From contig NC_087072.1 in NCBI RefSeq assembly GCF_026151205.1, positions 7,178,084 to 7,242,083 of the forward strand: a stretch of 64,000 nucleotides of DNA. The letters are read 5' to 3'. Both the position numbers and the translations under genes were made by a program. This DNA comes from Bolinopsis microptera (taxonomy: Eukaryota; Ctenophora; Tentaculata; Lobata; Bolinopsidae). This document shows positions 10,126 to 25,187 of the stretch, one piece after another. Numbering within the stretch: position 1 is the first letter of the stretch; every line of letters starts with the position of its first letter. Below the pieces are notes generated by a model that saw only the letters and a list, made by a program, of their open reading frames with translations, did not search any database and was not told the DNA's origin.

Positions 10126-11642
10126 CCTCAGCCATCCTCCCCAGCCATCCTCCTCAGCCATCCTCCTCAGTACTCCTCAGTCCTCCTCCTTCTCCTGAGT
10201 CCTCCTCCTGGGTCATCCTCCTGGGTCCTTCTCCTCCTCTTCATCCTCCTCCTCTTCCTCCTTTTCAAAAACGGACAAAAAATAGAGCGGACAAAAACGG
10301 ACAAAAATGGACAAAAACGGACAAAAATGGAAATAACATTTAGATGCTTCCTCCTCCTACTCTTCCTCCTCCCCCTGGGTCTTCCTGATCTTCCTCAGTC
10401 CTCTTCCTCCTCCCCTCCTCAGTCCTCCTCCTACTCCTCCTCCTCGTCCTCAGTCCTCCTCATCAGTCCTCAACAGTCCTCCTCCTCCCCAGTCCTCCTC
10501 CTCCTCCTGAGTCCTCCTCCTGGGTCCTCCTCCTGGGTCCTTCTCCTCCTCTTCATCCTCCTCCTCTTCCTCCTCAGTCCTCAGTCCTCCTCAGTCCTCC
10601 TCCTCATCCTTCTCCTCAGTCCTCCATCCTCCTCCTCAGTCCTCCCCCAGTCCCCCTCCTCCTCCTCCTATTCAGTCCTCCTCCTCCTCCTCCTCCTTCT
10701 CAGTCCTCCTCAGTCCTCTTCCTCCTCCTCTTCCCTCTCAGTCATCCTCCTCAGCCATCCTCCTCAGTCCTCCTCAGTCCTCCTCCTCAGTCCTCCTCCT
10801 CCTGGGTCCTCCTCCTCCTCTTCATCCTCCTCCTCTTCCTCCTCGGTCATCCTCCTCAGTCATCCTCCTCAGCCATCCTCCCCAGCCATCCTCCTCAGCC
10901 ATCCTCCTCAGTACTCCTCAGTCCTCCTCCTTCTCCTGAGTCCTCCTCCTGGGTCATCCTCCTGGGTCCTTCTCCTCCTCTTCATCCTCCTCCTCTTCCT
11001 CCTTTTCAAAAACGGACAAAAAATAGAGCGGACAAAAACGGACAAAAATGGACAAAAACGGACAAAAATGGAAATAACATTTAGATGCTTCCTCCTACTA
11101 CTCTTCCTCCTCCTCCCCCTGGGTCTTCCTGATCTTCCTCAGTCCTCTTCCTCCTCAGTCCTCCTCCTACTCCTCCTCCTCGTCCTCAGTCCTCCTCATC
11201 AGTCCTCAACAGTCCTCCTCCTCCCCAGTCCTCCTCCTCCTCCTGAGTCCTCCTCCTGGGTCCTCCTCCTGGGTCCTTCTCCTCCTCTTCATCCTCCTCC
11301 TCTTCCTCCTCAGTCCTCAGTCCTCCTCAGTCCTCCTCCTCATCCTTCTCCTCAGTCCTCCATCCTCCTCCTCAGTCCTCCCCCAGTCCCCCTCCTCCTC
11401 CTCCTATTCAGTCCTCCTCCTCCTCCTCCTCCTTCTCAGTCCTCCTCAGTCCTCTTCCTCCTCCTCTTCCCTCTCAGTCATCCTCCTCAGCCATCCTCCT
11501 CAGTCCTCCTCAGTCCTCCTCAGTCCTCCTCCTCAGTCCTCCTCCTCCTGGGTCCTCCTCCTCCTCTTCATCCTCCTCCTCTTCCTCCTCGGTCCTCCTC
11601 CTCATCCTTCTCATCAGTTCTGTAAATGATACGGAATTAAAC

Positions 11643-11936
11643 CAGTGGCGTAACGTTGCCTGTTGGCGCCCCCCTGCCGAAAAGGCGCCCCCCTGTTGGC
11701 GCCCCCTCCTTTTTTGGTGCCCCTCCCTAAAATTGAACAAATTAGGTGATTTTAGAGGATACGCCGGTAAAATCTCCCCCAGTAAAAAAGTGTGTATCTA
11801 GAGTAAAACGCGCATTTTTGATAGTACTTTAGTTAAGTTTTCGAAATTGTCCCACATTCAAACGAAGATTTGGCGCCCCCCTAAGACGGCGCCCCCCTGC
11901 ACAGCGGGGTCAGCAGGGCCCTTCGTTACGCCACTG
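11643..11936. mobile_element. hAT-type MITE, 294 bp
   Basis: The perfect 13-bp terminal inverted repeats are CAGTGGCGTAACG and CGTTACGCCACTG, flanked by an exact 8-bp duplication AATTAAAC (11635-11642 and 11937-11944). Copy B has the empty site with a single AATTAAAC at 45633-45640. TIRs starting CAGTGGCG with an 8-bp duplication are the hAT signature. The interior has GGCGCCCCCCT repeats and no transposase. Confidence 0.92.
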
Positions 11937-11944
11937 AATTAAAC

Positions 11945-12841
11945 TGCAATTTATCACGATACTAAAATGTTATGTTAAGCTCGACCAATATGTAATTAGA
12001 TATAAGCCATAGAGTTAGCAATTTGGTTAACTTCGTCCCCTTGAAACCTATGAAAGTAAAAATAAACTCATTTCAGGGGTTAACTGTAACTATAAGTTCA
12101 AGCATATTACCTACGCATAAAGCAGCAATCTCCCATTTGTTATCAGCTGACATGTTATAGTATTACTATAACAGTTAAACTATGATCAAAGTCATGAAGC
12201 CCTGGCTTTAACTGATTTTTTTGTGGAGTAAATTTTCGTCAATTTCAGAAGAAATTAGAATTAAGAAAAAAAATTGTAAACAGATATTTAAATTCACGCC
12301 TTTAAATTAACAAGATTTCGTTTTTAATTGGAGCATCCGGGCTTAACTGTATATTGTATAATCATGGTCTGACTATACAATTACAAGATGGATCAAAATT
12401 AACACAACGTAAAGATGTGCCCACTCGATATACCCGACTCCTAATTATTCGAGAACATAAAACACTGTGTTGATTCAGACCTACCAAATATTACAAACTA
12501 GTTTTCAAGTGTTGCAGTCGTTTTCATTTAACGATCAATCGAGAAAGCACAAAAAGATTAATGAAACGCTCGCCATGTGCTCTAGCTGTCAGATTGATCA
12601 CGTGAAAACACAATTAGTTTTTAATGGCGATTGAGCGTAAACAGAGACATAGTAGCTCAATAATCAAAACCAAACTCATTAATCTGACATTAATAACAGA
12701 AAGTCTACGGCGCAATTTAGTAGCATCAATAGAACACAGATGTCATGACTTTTAACCAGTTTTTAATTTAGTCTATATCTGTATGGTGACGGTTGCTGGT
12801 ACTGTAGAGTGTAGATGTATGAGATGTTTTCGATCAGAGTT
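11945..12841. other. Intergenic stretch downstream of the RPTP gene
   Basis: It is AT-rich, with no supported exon. It contains the 3' flank of the minus-strand RPTP. It is matched by copy B at about 45641-46541. Confidence 0.5.
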
Positions 12842-16770
<3,929 letters not shown>

Positions 16771-16780
16771 CTGGGGAGTG

Positions 16781-17345
16781 GTAACTAGGGTACTGGTAAC
16801 TAGGGTACTGGTAACTAGGGTACTGGTAACTAGGGTACTGGTAACTAGGGTACTGGTAACTAGGGTACTGGTAACTAGGGTACAGGTAACTAGGGTACAG
16901 GTAACTAGGGTACTGGTAACTAGGGTACTGGTAACAAGGGTACTGGTAACTAGGGTACTGGTAACTAGGGTACTGGTAACAAGGGTACTGGTAACTAGGG
17001 TACTGGTAACTAGGGTACTGGTAACTAGGATACTGGTAACTAGGGTACTGGTAACTAGGGTACTGGTAACTAGGGTACTGGTAACTAGGGTACTGGTAAC
17101 TAGGGTACTGGTAACTAGGGTACTGGTAACTAGGGTACTGGTAAATAGGGTACTGGTAACTAGGGTACTGGTAACTAGGGTACTGGTAACTAGGGTACTG
17201 GTAACTAGGGTACTGGTAACTAGGGTACTGGTAACTAGGGTACTGGTAACTAGGGAATTGGTAACTAGGGTACTGGTAACTAGGGTACTGGTAACTAGGG
17301 TACTGGTAACTAGGGTACTGGTAACTAGGGTACTGGTAACTAGGG
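16781..17345. repeat. 15-bp minisatellite, about 38 units (copy A)
   Basis: The unit is GGTAACTAGGGTACT, nearly homogeneous with a few one-base variants. It lies just upstream of the 16770 exon of the RPTP, hence in an intron of that gene. Fifteen is a multiple of three, which creates a long artificial VTRVL-repeat frame. The degraded partner in copy B is at 50518-51065. Confidence 0.95.
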
Positions 17346-17464
17346 TGGCTTGTGATTTACGGTGTGTAAATTATGTATAAATGTAGATTGTACAAGTGTA
17401 GGTGTATACTGTATATGTGTATAAGACGTGTAGAGGTAGAGATGTGTATATTTATAAATAAAGT

Positions 17465-18093
17465 GTTAGATTTCAACAAAGAAACAGCTTGCAGATGTTT
17501 GACTAAAGCTGAGCTCCAACTTCACTGCTACGGGAGGTATTGTCATCAGGGAGAATTTGAAATGAACGTTTAGTATTGTATTCCAATATAAACATTGTAT
17601 TCAATGGGTTTTTTAATAGTGTGTGTGAAGGATTTTAATATCTTAATAATTTGAAAACTTAAAGAAGTTAAATGATTGAATATAGTGGTATTTGTAGTTA
17701 TATATATAATTGTGTTCGTTTAAAACGATTTTTATTACCCATGTTCGCTGCATTGTATCCACAAGAGGAAGTTAATTTAGAAAGATTTAGTCTTCTTGTG
17801 GACACCTTTATTTTATATTTAATATTTTAAATCTTCAACGCCTTTTTTCAGAAAGAGGGAAATTGTGAATTGCTATATAGTTGTTTATATATTTATGATA
17901 GTTCTGATATATTATAATACTAATTGTGTTCATTTCGAATGTACCAACAAACATGTTGTCTGTGGGGTTTGATAATTACTTGTAACAAACTGGTGTGTTT
18001 CATGTGCATAGTGATCATTTAAAGTTACAGTGACAGCTTAAGCTCCTGAGGTCTGTTGCATTGATATTTATTATTTCTGATTTCGTATATTAC
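17465..18093. other. Unique sequence after the copy A breakpoint
   Basis: Homology to copy B stops at 17464. The plus strand just after it (about 17467-17573) reads a Cys-rich frame with ACRCL and HCYGRYCHQGEF after a TTAG acceptor-like site, but it is too short to support a gene. The rest is AT-rich without features. Confidence 0.35.
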
Positions 18094-18229
18094 TTTGGGA
18101 GGCCTGGAATGCTGCTAGCAGGAGTTGCATTCTGTGGGCACGAGTGATAGGGTCTCCTTCTTTATAGTGAAGAGGCAGAAACAGTTGACCTGAACCGAGG
18201 AGAGAGACCAGTGACAGCAAGAATGTCAT
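18094..18229 (-). CDS. Possible first exon with signal peptide
   Basis: A minus-strand ATG at 18229 opens MTFLLSLVSLLGSGQLFLPL, a convincing hydrophobic signal-peptide shape. The frame continues for about 45 codons to a moderate donor (CCAAA|GTAATA). It could start a secreted or membrane protein on the minus strand, possibly the RPTP of copy A, but no connecting exon was found and the phases do not prove a link. Confidence 0.3.
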
Positions 18230-19313
18230 TTCGATTTGTACACCAAAGCAAAAAAAATGCAGCAAATAACTTCGACAAAATTATGATAATGTTTAAAATT
18301 ATGAAAATATGTTTATCGGAAATAATTATAAAATGAAAATATGAAATTAATAGAATTTAAGACTTAGTATAACTTAATCACAAAAAGTCTGGCGCACAAG
18401 TTACTAATAGAATTGTAAAGATTTAAGAAATAGAAACAATGGATCAATAGATAATTTATATTCCACATTGCTCTATATAACCACTAGCGTATTGTTCATA
18501 ATATCTCACTAAATTACAAAGATATTATTTAGCTCCTGACTTCCTAAAACAGCGGCAGTAAACAGAGCTTTTCGACAAGACTAACATTCCATCATCGCCC
18601 CAGCTCCTTTGCTTTAGCTGTCATTGCTACACCGAAACTCTTACAATCGGCTTGCCTGTTATAAGATCTTGCAATCCGATTGAAGCATCCATAGCTTCAT
18701 CTGACATAATGCACTTCACAGGGCTGGATAAAGATAGAATAAGATCGCTGTTGCAGGTCCGACCCCGTTTGGAGACCTTAGAACTTGAATGCTTCAGTAA
18801 CATTTTTAGTTGATTCCAATACTAGAGTGATTGCATTATTTGTTACATCTTCTACATTATTTTGGAGAGGTCTCTGCTCAAACCCATTAATGTGGGGGAC
18901 GGAATGTCTCTGTCTCAGTTTCTACCATCAACCCGCTCCAACTGTGGCAGGGGTGAACACTTTTTTAGGGAGATATCAGCTTGGAAGACTCTCCTCTTTC
19001 CATTTATCATCATCAAGAAACGACTTTTTTGATAGCTTTACTGAGAGTTTTTCAAGCTTTACCTAATAACCACTGCCATCCATGATGCTTGGCTACAACA
19101 CGAATCTCTGAAATATTAATGATATGAAATTCATGCTATATCTACAATTCTTCCTTCTATACGATTTGAGAATATAATTCACTAATTTAAAGAAGACAAT
19201 ATTGATTGACTGTAAAATTTAACCATTGTTTTATCAACTTTTGTTTCATTTATGTAATTCTCATTATCTATTAGCGAAGGAATGGAAATTAGTCAAACTA
19301 TGTAATATGATAT

Positions 19314-19626
19314 TTATTGAAGAATGGTATACATACTTTGTTGGTGGGTAAGGATGCATGTATCTGACGGGGCATCCTTGTCTGCGTACAGTAGGGATAT
19401 CTGTAAAACAAACTTTCAATGTTTATTGTATAAGGCAACAATGAAACATGAACCAAAGTTTCAAACCAGGTTTTGGTACATCGTGCTGTTAAGAAGACAT
19501 AACTTACCTGCTGTAGCTGAGCTTCTGATTCATGTAAGCATTTGAAAATCTTTCTTTGAATTTCTTCTATGTTTTCAATTCTTGATCTTATCATAGCAAA
19601 AGTAGGATCTGAATATGTCACCATAG
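19314..19626 (-). CDS. Two possible terminal exons of an unidentified gene
   Basis: Exon 19626-19508 (after TTTTAG, before GTAAG) encodes VTYSDPTFAMIRSRIENIEE and a helical RKIFKCLHESEAQLQQ. Exon 19400-19314 continues in phase 0 and stops at TAA, with AATAAA overlapping the stop. Together they give about 67 residues with a coiled-coil character. A further upstream exon at 19911-19814 is open but its phase does not fit. I do not recognise the protein. Confidence 0.35.
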
Positions 19627-19838
19627 CTAAAAGCAGTCATTATTAAGGTTTTTCGACAATTTTCGATATTTGCTAACTTTCAGATACCAAAATTGTAAAT
19701 TGAGGTATTCAACAACAACAAAAAAAAGCATACAATGGAAAGATTCATAATTCAAGTTTTTGGTAAAATCATTTGAATCAACAGGCTGTAAAATTGGCAA
19801 CATGCTCCTTTACCTGGGGAACCCAGGATATAATATAT

Positions 19839-20282
19839 AGATTCGGCGAAATGACAGGCTGAGCACCGCCCAGTAACTCATGGTAACAGGCTCCTCAAAG
19901 AAAATGAGATTCTGCAGGTAAAAACTATTAGTTTTTAATTGTATCAAACATGGCCAGTTTAATAATATGGAACCAAAAACAGCAGTAATATAACTTGTAC
20001 TGAAGCTGTTTGTCAAACATCAGATGATATCAGTTATTAGACTCAAATGGTCAGCCAACTTCCTGAAATCGTGCAATAAGTTACAACTTTTTATCCAAGT
20101 CAAAACTTCGACAGCATCTTAGTTACAAAATACGTTAATGGAAATTCACATATACCCATTGCCCATTGCCCCTACAGTCAGACGATGAATCAGTACTAGT
20201 CCGAGACTTGCATATCCTATAACTTAACTGTCTCTTGGAGCAAATTACTGGGCGGTGCTCAGCCTGTCATTCCGCCGAATCT
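19839..20282. repeat. 38-bp inverted repeat pair spaced 368 bp
   Basis: The left arm (19839-19876) begins AGATTCGGCGAAATGACAGG. The right arm (20245-20282) is its reverse complement with one mismatch. The layout resembles a 444-bp MITE, but no clear target duplication is visible. It overlaps the doubtful exon at 19911-19814, which weakens that exon. Confidence 0.55.
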
Positions 20283-21117
20283 TTATTCTGTTTATGAACA
20301 TTATAGCCTGGGGTCGCCAGGTCACAGTAAGGAGCAAATGAACTTTTGAAACTTCAACACCAACATAGCAGCTCAACAAAATCAATATCATTTCAAGTCA
20401 ATCGTGTCGAGGCTTTTGTCATGTTTGTTAAATCACAGCAGCAATATATGCATGCAATCCCCAATACAAAGACTACGTCAAACCGCCGCATCCAAATATA
20501 ACATCCAAATATAATTTTCAGAAGCACAATATAAGACCAATTCTGCAATTTGTATGAACCATGAAAAAAGGTGGGTGGGGCGCTATATCTAATTGAAAAT
20601 GTTTGTGTCCAACCTTTTATATCGTAGGGTCAAAGAAAGAATACAGTACAATGTACATGCAAAACTGTAAAACAGTTAGTTGTGCACCAAATAAAAAAAT
20701 TAGATTTGTTTTATTTTAACGTTACATAATATTTACAAAATATTATTGATGAGCCGCGCGCATATAGAAATCTAATTTTTAGAAAGTTAGAATTATATGT
20801 GTTATGCACTATTAAAACACACAATGAATATAGCTTCAATAATTGAAGCTTTACTCAAATTAAAATATTTACAATTTAAGGTATAATTATATTCAATATT
20901 TGATATTACCTACTTAGTACTTATAGTAAATGTGTTTTGAATCGCATAGTATAGTACACTTTAATCCAGCCGCGCAATTATATTGCAGCTCAGCGCAAAT
21001 GTGTACTTTGAGTTATGGATGAAACCAAAATTAAAGCTTTTGGCTTTGTAACATTATTTTAAGTTTTGTAAGTTTTGTAAGACCTTCCTTCATTCTTCAA
21101 TTATTAATACAAATATA
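20283..21117. other. AT-rich stretch without features
   Basis: I see no gene, repeat array or transposon ends here. Confidence 0.4.
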
Positions 21118-22148
21118 TTTGCTTTAACCAGAGCCCTCTCGCTTGTTCAGTTTTGAAACAAGCGCGTCACGCAGTACGCGTATACACATGGCTATGTCAT
21201 ATGTGAACAAATATATTAACAACACTATATTTATATTTTAGGATTGTATGTTTATAACTTGACGGATGTTACTCGTCTAAATTTCTTCGAAGTAGCGCGC
21301 ACCGCGGGCTACAGGCTAACGTCCATTAACGATGGACAAGTTTACGTTTACAACCTACCAAGGCCAAAACGCGTTTAAACGCGCGCCGAGTTGGACTCAT
21401 CGATGGTTTTGGAACAAACATTTTACTTGATTGTGCATATTAATTGACGATGTCAATCCATCAAGATCGTTGCTCTGCGAAGCAAAACAACGATCGACGA
21501 TGCGAAGCAAGAATGCTAGTTTGCGCGGCGCGTCGAAGCGGCGTAAGTCCTCTAAGATTGTGCGCTGACGATGTGAATCGTTTACAGGTACGGTTTGCAC
21601 GGCCGAGTCATGAGTAGTGCATCGTGATCCAAATATTTTATGAATATTGTCCGTTAACCTTAATTTTAGTGATCACTGGCGTTTGGTTAAATTTTAAAAA
21701 GTTCTTTATATTTATTATTTATATGATATATCCAAGTTTTACTACCCACGTTGTAATTAAATTTGACGCTCTGCTCTCCTGATTTTCTGATTGTCATTAT
21801 CAAATAAATTGATTTTCATCTGATAGTTTCATTATATATATTATTTGATTCACGATGTCAATCCTTCGCAGCTCGGTGAGGCACATGAGTGGTGCATCTC
21901 GCCGATCTACCGAAGATGTGGTTGCGAGGAGCATTATTTGATGCGCGCGCGACCCAGTAGTGCATCGCGCTACAAATATATTATGAAAACAATTCATTTT
22001 ATGGTGATAACTGGCCACGGGCATAAATATAACATATCAATCAATTACGCGTACTGCGTACTGCGTGACCAGTGACGCGCTTGTTTCACAAGTATCCTTC
22101 CCGGCGGTCGCGCGCTACTGCAAGTGAGAGGGCTCTGGTTAGAGCAAA
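21118..22148. mobile_element. About 1.03-kb element with 27-bp terminal inverted repeats
   Basis: The left end begins TTTGCTTTAACCAGAGCCCT and continues CTCGCTTG. The right end is the complement with two mismatches (22122-22148). The interior has no transposase frame. It contains GATGTCAAT/GATCGTTGC-type short repeats and CpG-rich subterminal DNA. No target duplication is evident, so this is a non-autonomous DNA transposon candidate of unknown superfamily. Confidence 0.6.
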
Positions 22149-22149
22149 C

Positions 22150-22449
22150 TCGCTCTTTACAGGTTAGGACTGGAGAACATAGGGTCAAATATTATAAACT
22201 TTTAAATGGTGATAAGGTAGATGAAACAAGTGATGAATATACAATAGTTTTGGCTTACATTTGTTGTATCATGGTTTTAGACAAAGGGAGGATTTTAACA
22301 AAAATTTTGATGTGTCAATTATTGATAATTCTAGTCCTAAAACTTTAGAAGTTCGTGAACATAAATATATTCAACAACTCAAGACTTTAAAACCTTTGGG
22401 AATAAACACTATAAATCCTTTTGGCCTTCCCTTACTCCTAACATCTTAA
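22150..22449 (+). pseudogene. GIY-YIG/Penelope-like retroelement tail (copy B)
   Basis: The sequence reads RTGEHRVKYYKLLNGDKVDE in one frame and HGFRQREDFNKNFDVSIIDN leading to REHKYIQQLKTLKPLGIN in another, so a frameshift falls near 22270. It is longer at the 5' side than copy A and is cut at the inverted-repeat element ending at 22148. The terminal pattern is that of GIY-YIG-like tails on invertebrate retroelements; no RT core is present here. Confidence 0.4.
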
Positions 22450-22473
22450 TTTTAATTATATAACCGTTTTAAG

Positions 22474-22575
22474 ATTGTCATACGTTGTATGACCCGCCGC
22501 GCACGCGCGGCTCCCCCTGTATCGTCAGAACGTAACGATAGTGAAATGACCGTGGGGGTCGCAACGTGATACAAT
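22474..22575. mobile_element. 102-bp MITE with TTTAAG duplication
   Basis: It starts ATTGTCATACGTTG and ends CAACGTGATACAAT (imperfect inverted repeats of about 20 bases). TTTAAG flanks it on both sides (22468-22473 and 22576-22581). Copy A has a single TTTAAG at 695-700. The GC-rich centre (CGCGCACGCGCG) can form a hairpin. Confidence 0.75.
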
Positions 22576-23771
22576 TTTAAGAGTGTTCAGATTTTTAAAG
22601 GAATTTTGGGTTTTACTAACTTTTTACAATTTTTAGGCTTATGTCACTGAAGATGACGCCTTGCAACATGTTTGACGATAGCCTGTAAATTGATAGTTTG
22701 ATCTCAGTATTTACAATAAACCATCTAGCTTGATTGATTCAAAGGGAGAATTAAATTCCTCTATCAATCAATTACAATTCATTAACATTACCAATATTAA
22801 AAACTGTCCAAAATATCTAAGAAAGTATTCTCTAGCCAAAGGGCTCAATATTTAAATCTAAATCTTCAATATTGTCTGGTTTATGTCGCAACTTGGGCCT
22901 CTGTCCCCCCGGCCTTATCGAAATAACTGTTGTCTTTATTAATCGGTGCAAAATGATTAACAAATTTCAAGGATAAGTCGATACTCCACTTTTATAGTTA
23001 TTATATTATGGTAAAATTTAGGATTTTCTAGCATTTTCGTTAACAGTAAGAGTTCGTTCTGAAGTTGAATTTTCCAATTCTGGCGATCACTGGATTTTCA
23101 AATGAGAAGTTACAGTACCCCATTTTGCATTTGCATAGTTACAGGTACTTAATATAAAACATGGCGTTGCTTTAGGACCCAGCGTATTTATACTCAATTT
23201 TGGCATTGCTTGGTGGTTGTCATTATTATAGTTTTGTCATTAACTTTCTGCCACTTCTTTACCTACAATGCAATCACCTTAGAGTATTATATTGCGTGCA
23301 AGATGATTCAAATATCTATAAATGATCATCGTAATTTTAAATTAAAGGATTGGAAATAACAGATTTGGATGGAGTATGGCCTGGGTGATATCGAAAATGA
23401 ACATCAAAAGGCTCTTCCTGAACTTGGGCAAGAGCAGATACGAGTAAACAAGCTTAATGATGAACATATATTGAATGCAGACATTGAATGCATTGACAGA
23501 CAAACAATCGAAGCCAAGAATTCCAAAAAAACCTGCAAATCAATATTTATAGTCGGATCCCAACCGTTCTAAAAGGCTATCTCGTTAGCTTTTCGTGTTA
23601 AAAGCGATTTCTCAACGATTATCACCTCTCTAGATGATTCTTAAAACATTTGGACTTCATGGCAGTTTTAATACTTTCAACACTACTATATAACAAATAA
23701 TTTGAGGACCCCGAAACTTCTGAGTTATACATCATAAAAGATTTTATATCTGTCTCCATCCTCCCAAAAGA

Positions 23772-25187
23772 ATGGTAGATCCCGATCAAAACTCAGAGGG
23801 GCTGGACTCCTCAAATCATGTCTTACAGGGGCAACATGACAATGGTAATGATAATGACAATGATGATAGTGCCAGCCCCCCTTGTTTTGTTGTGAACAAT
23901 CCACGTATGTTAGCTGCTGATGGAATCTGCAGAAACTGCTCGTTTGATTCTAAAGGAGAAGTGGTATGTTGTTATGAATGTAAGAGCAATTTTCACGCTA
24001 CTTGTTATGAACTAAAGGACGGTAAACGTGTTAACTTTCCTGATAATGTATGCTCCCCGTCCTTACTGAAATCTTTCAATGCTAACACTGAATCAAAACA
24101 GAAAGGTAAACGTTTTGGAAGTTTCCTCTTCCATTGTGACTCTTGTGTTACATTAGCAAACCTGAGAAACGCTGCTGACTTAAAAACCCATGTACACACC
24201 CTTGAAACAAAAATGTCAAAACTAGATGCTGACATAGACACCATTAAAAATCTCTTGTTAAATCCTGCCACTCTTCATGGATTAAGTAGTACCGCAGGAA
24301 ACTGTTCCATATCACCAACCCTTTCACCAGTTAATAGTAACCATGAAACTGGTGGCTCTAATGGTGTTGTCGAAAATCCCTGGCGTGACAGCAGCAGAGT
24401 AGAAAAACTGAGGCATCCAGCTTCAGTAATAGTCTCTGAAGGGGGAGAAAAAGTTCCATTATCTGACCTTAAAACTATTATCACAGAAAATAACATTTTT
24501 GTAGATAATACCTTCGAAAACAAGAAAGGTGAGACAGTTATCACCACATCTAGTCAAGCTGATCGAACAAAGCTAGTTCAATCTATCTCCAAAAAATTTC
24601 CCAAATCTGATCTCAAGCAACCTATAACCAAATTGCCTACGATATCCATTTCCGGGATTAGAGATGAAATCACAACCGATGATCTCTTTGAAACCATTAT
24701 GAAACTTTACCCTGACATCAAGTCCCTCATTGATTCTGGTGAAACATTCTCTGTACTCTCAGTCCGCAAACAACGAAATTATCAAACAGAAAAACCACTT
24801 TTTCAAGCTTCTGTTAGAGTGAGCAATGCCATAAGGAAGCTAATCGAAAATCGTGACAATTTCCTATCGATAGGTTTGTACCGCTGCAAGGTGTATGATC
24901 ACTTTTACATCAAACGATGTAATAAATGCCAAAAGTTTGGTCATTACTCAGCCCAGTGCCAAGCATCTAACCATGTCTGTGCTCATTGCACTGAAGATCA
25001 TGAAACTAACTCATGTACAAATAAAGACACACATTCCTTTCAACCCTCCTGTGCTAACTGTAAAAATTCTAATAGAACTGATGAACAGTACACACACTCA
25101 GCCACAGATAGATCATGCCCAGCCTATATCTCTGAACAGCACAAGCTTAAGCATTCAATCTCATATTACACCCAAAAAAACTGGTGA
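23772..25187 (+). CDS. LINE ORF1 protein: PHD-like finger, coiled coil, RRM-like region and CCHC knuckles
   Basis: The protein has 471 residues. Residues about 48-120 hold a PHD-type Cys/His pattern (CRNCSFDSKGEVVCCYECKS then FHATC, closing with FHCDSC). A heptad-like stretch follows (about 135-160). An RRM-like segment starts at ISISGIRDEITTDDLFETI. Then come zinc knuckles CNKCQKFGHYSAQC and CAHCTEDHETNSC and a third Cys set. ORF1 proteins of this class bind element RNA and help form the ribonucleoprotein. It stops at TGA after an A7 run. In copy 2 the run is shorter and the frame instead ends TGEEQDWS, so the copy 1 stop may reflect a one-base gain. Confidence 0.85.
   Translation: MVDPDQNSEGLDSSNHVLQGQHDNGNDNDNDDSASPPCFVVNNPRMLAADGICRNCSFDSKGEVVCCYECKSNFHATCYELKDGKRVNFPDNVCSPSLLKSFNANTESKQKGKRFGSFLFHCDSCVTLANLRNAADLKTHVHTLETKMSKLDADIDTIKNLLLNPATLHGLSSTAGNCSISPTLSPVNSNHETGGSNGVVENPWRDSSRVEKLRHPASVIVSEGGEKVPLSDLKTIITENNIFVDNTFENKKGETVITTSSQADRTKLVQSISKKFPKSDLKQPITKLPTISISGIRDEITTDDLFETIMKLYPDIKSLIDSGETFSVLSVRKQRNYQTEKPLFQASVRVSNAIRKLIENRDNFLSIGLYRCKVYDHFYIKRCNKCQKFGHYSAQCQASNHVCAHCTEDHETNSCTNKDTHSFQPSCANCKNSNRTDEQYTHSATDRSCPAYISEQHKLKHSISYYTQKNW

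Larger units (their letters stand above)
8204..11614. repeat. Pyrimidine-rich macrosatellite block specific to copy A
   Basis: The block starts with a run of about 20 G, then a 10-bp array (CGGACATAGG, about ten units at 8275-8377). After that come three copies of a higher-order unit, starting near 8466, 10266 and 11006. Each unit opens with ACGGACAAAAA-type repeats and an ATTTAGATGCTTCCTCC segment and then becomes an almost pure C/T tract of TCC, CAGTCC and CTGGGTCC words. The last two are 740 bp apart. The first is lengthened by a Merlin element (9291-10125). The plus strand is strongly pyrimidine-biased and could form triplex DNA. Copy B has about 220 bp of ordinary sequence at this place. 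Long open frames here (Ser/Leu/Pro-rich) are by-products of the repeat. Confidence 0.85.

Noticed and set aside
8528-11625. Long Ser/Leu/Pro-rich open frames (up to 517 codons)
   Set aside because: They are translations of C/T-rich tandem repeats; stops are absent only because TCC words cannot form them. There are no splice sites, and no equivalent exists in copy B.
19814-19911. Minus-strand exon with an EEPVT motif resembling the mitochondrial calcium uniporter pore
   Set aside because: Only four residues match, most of the rest is encoded by an inverted repeat arm, and the exon phase does not fit the next exon.
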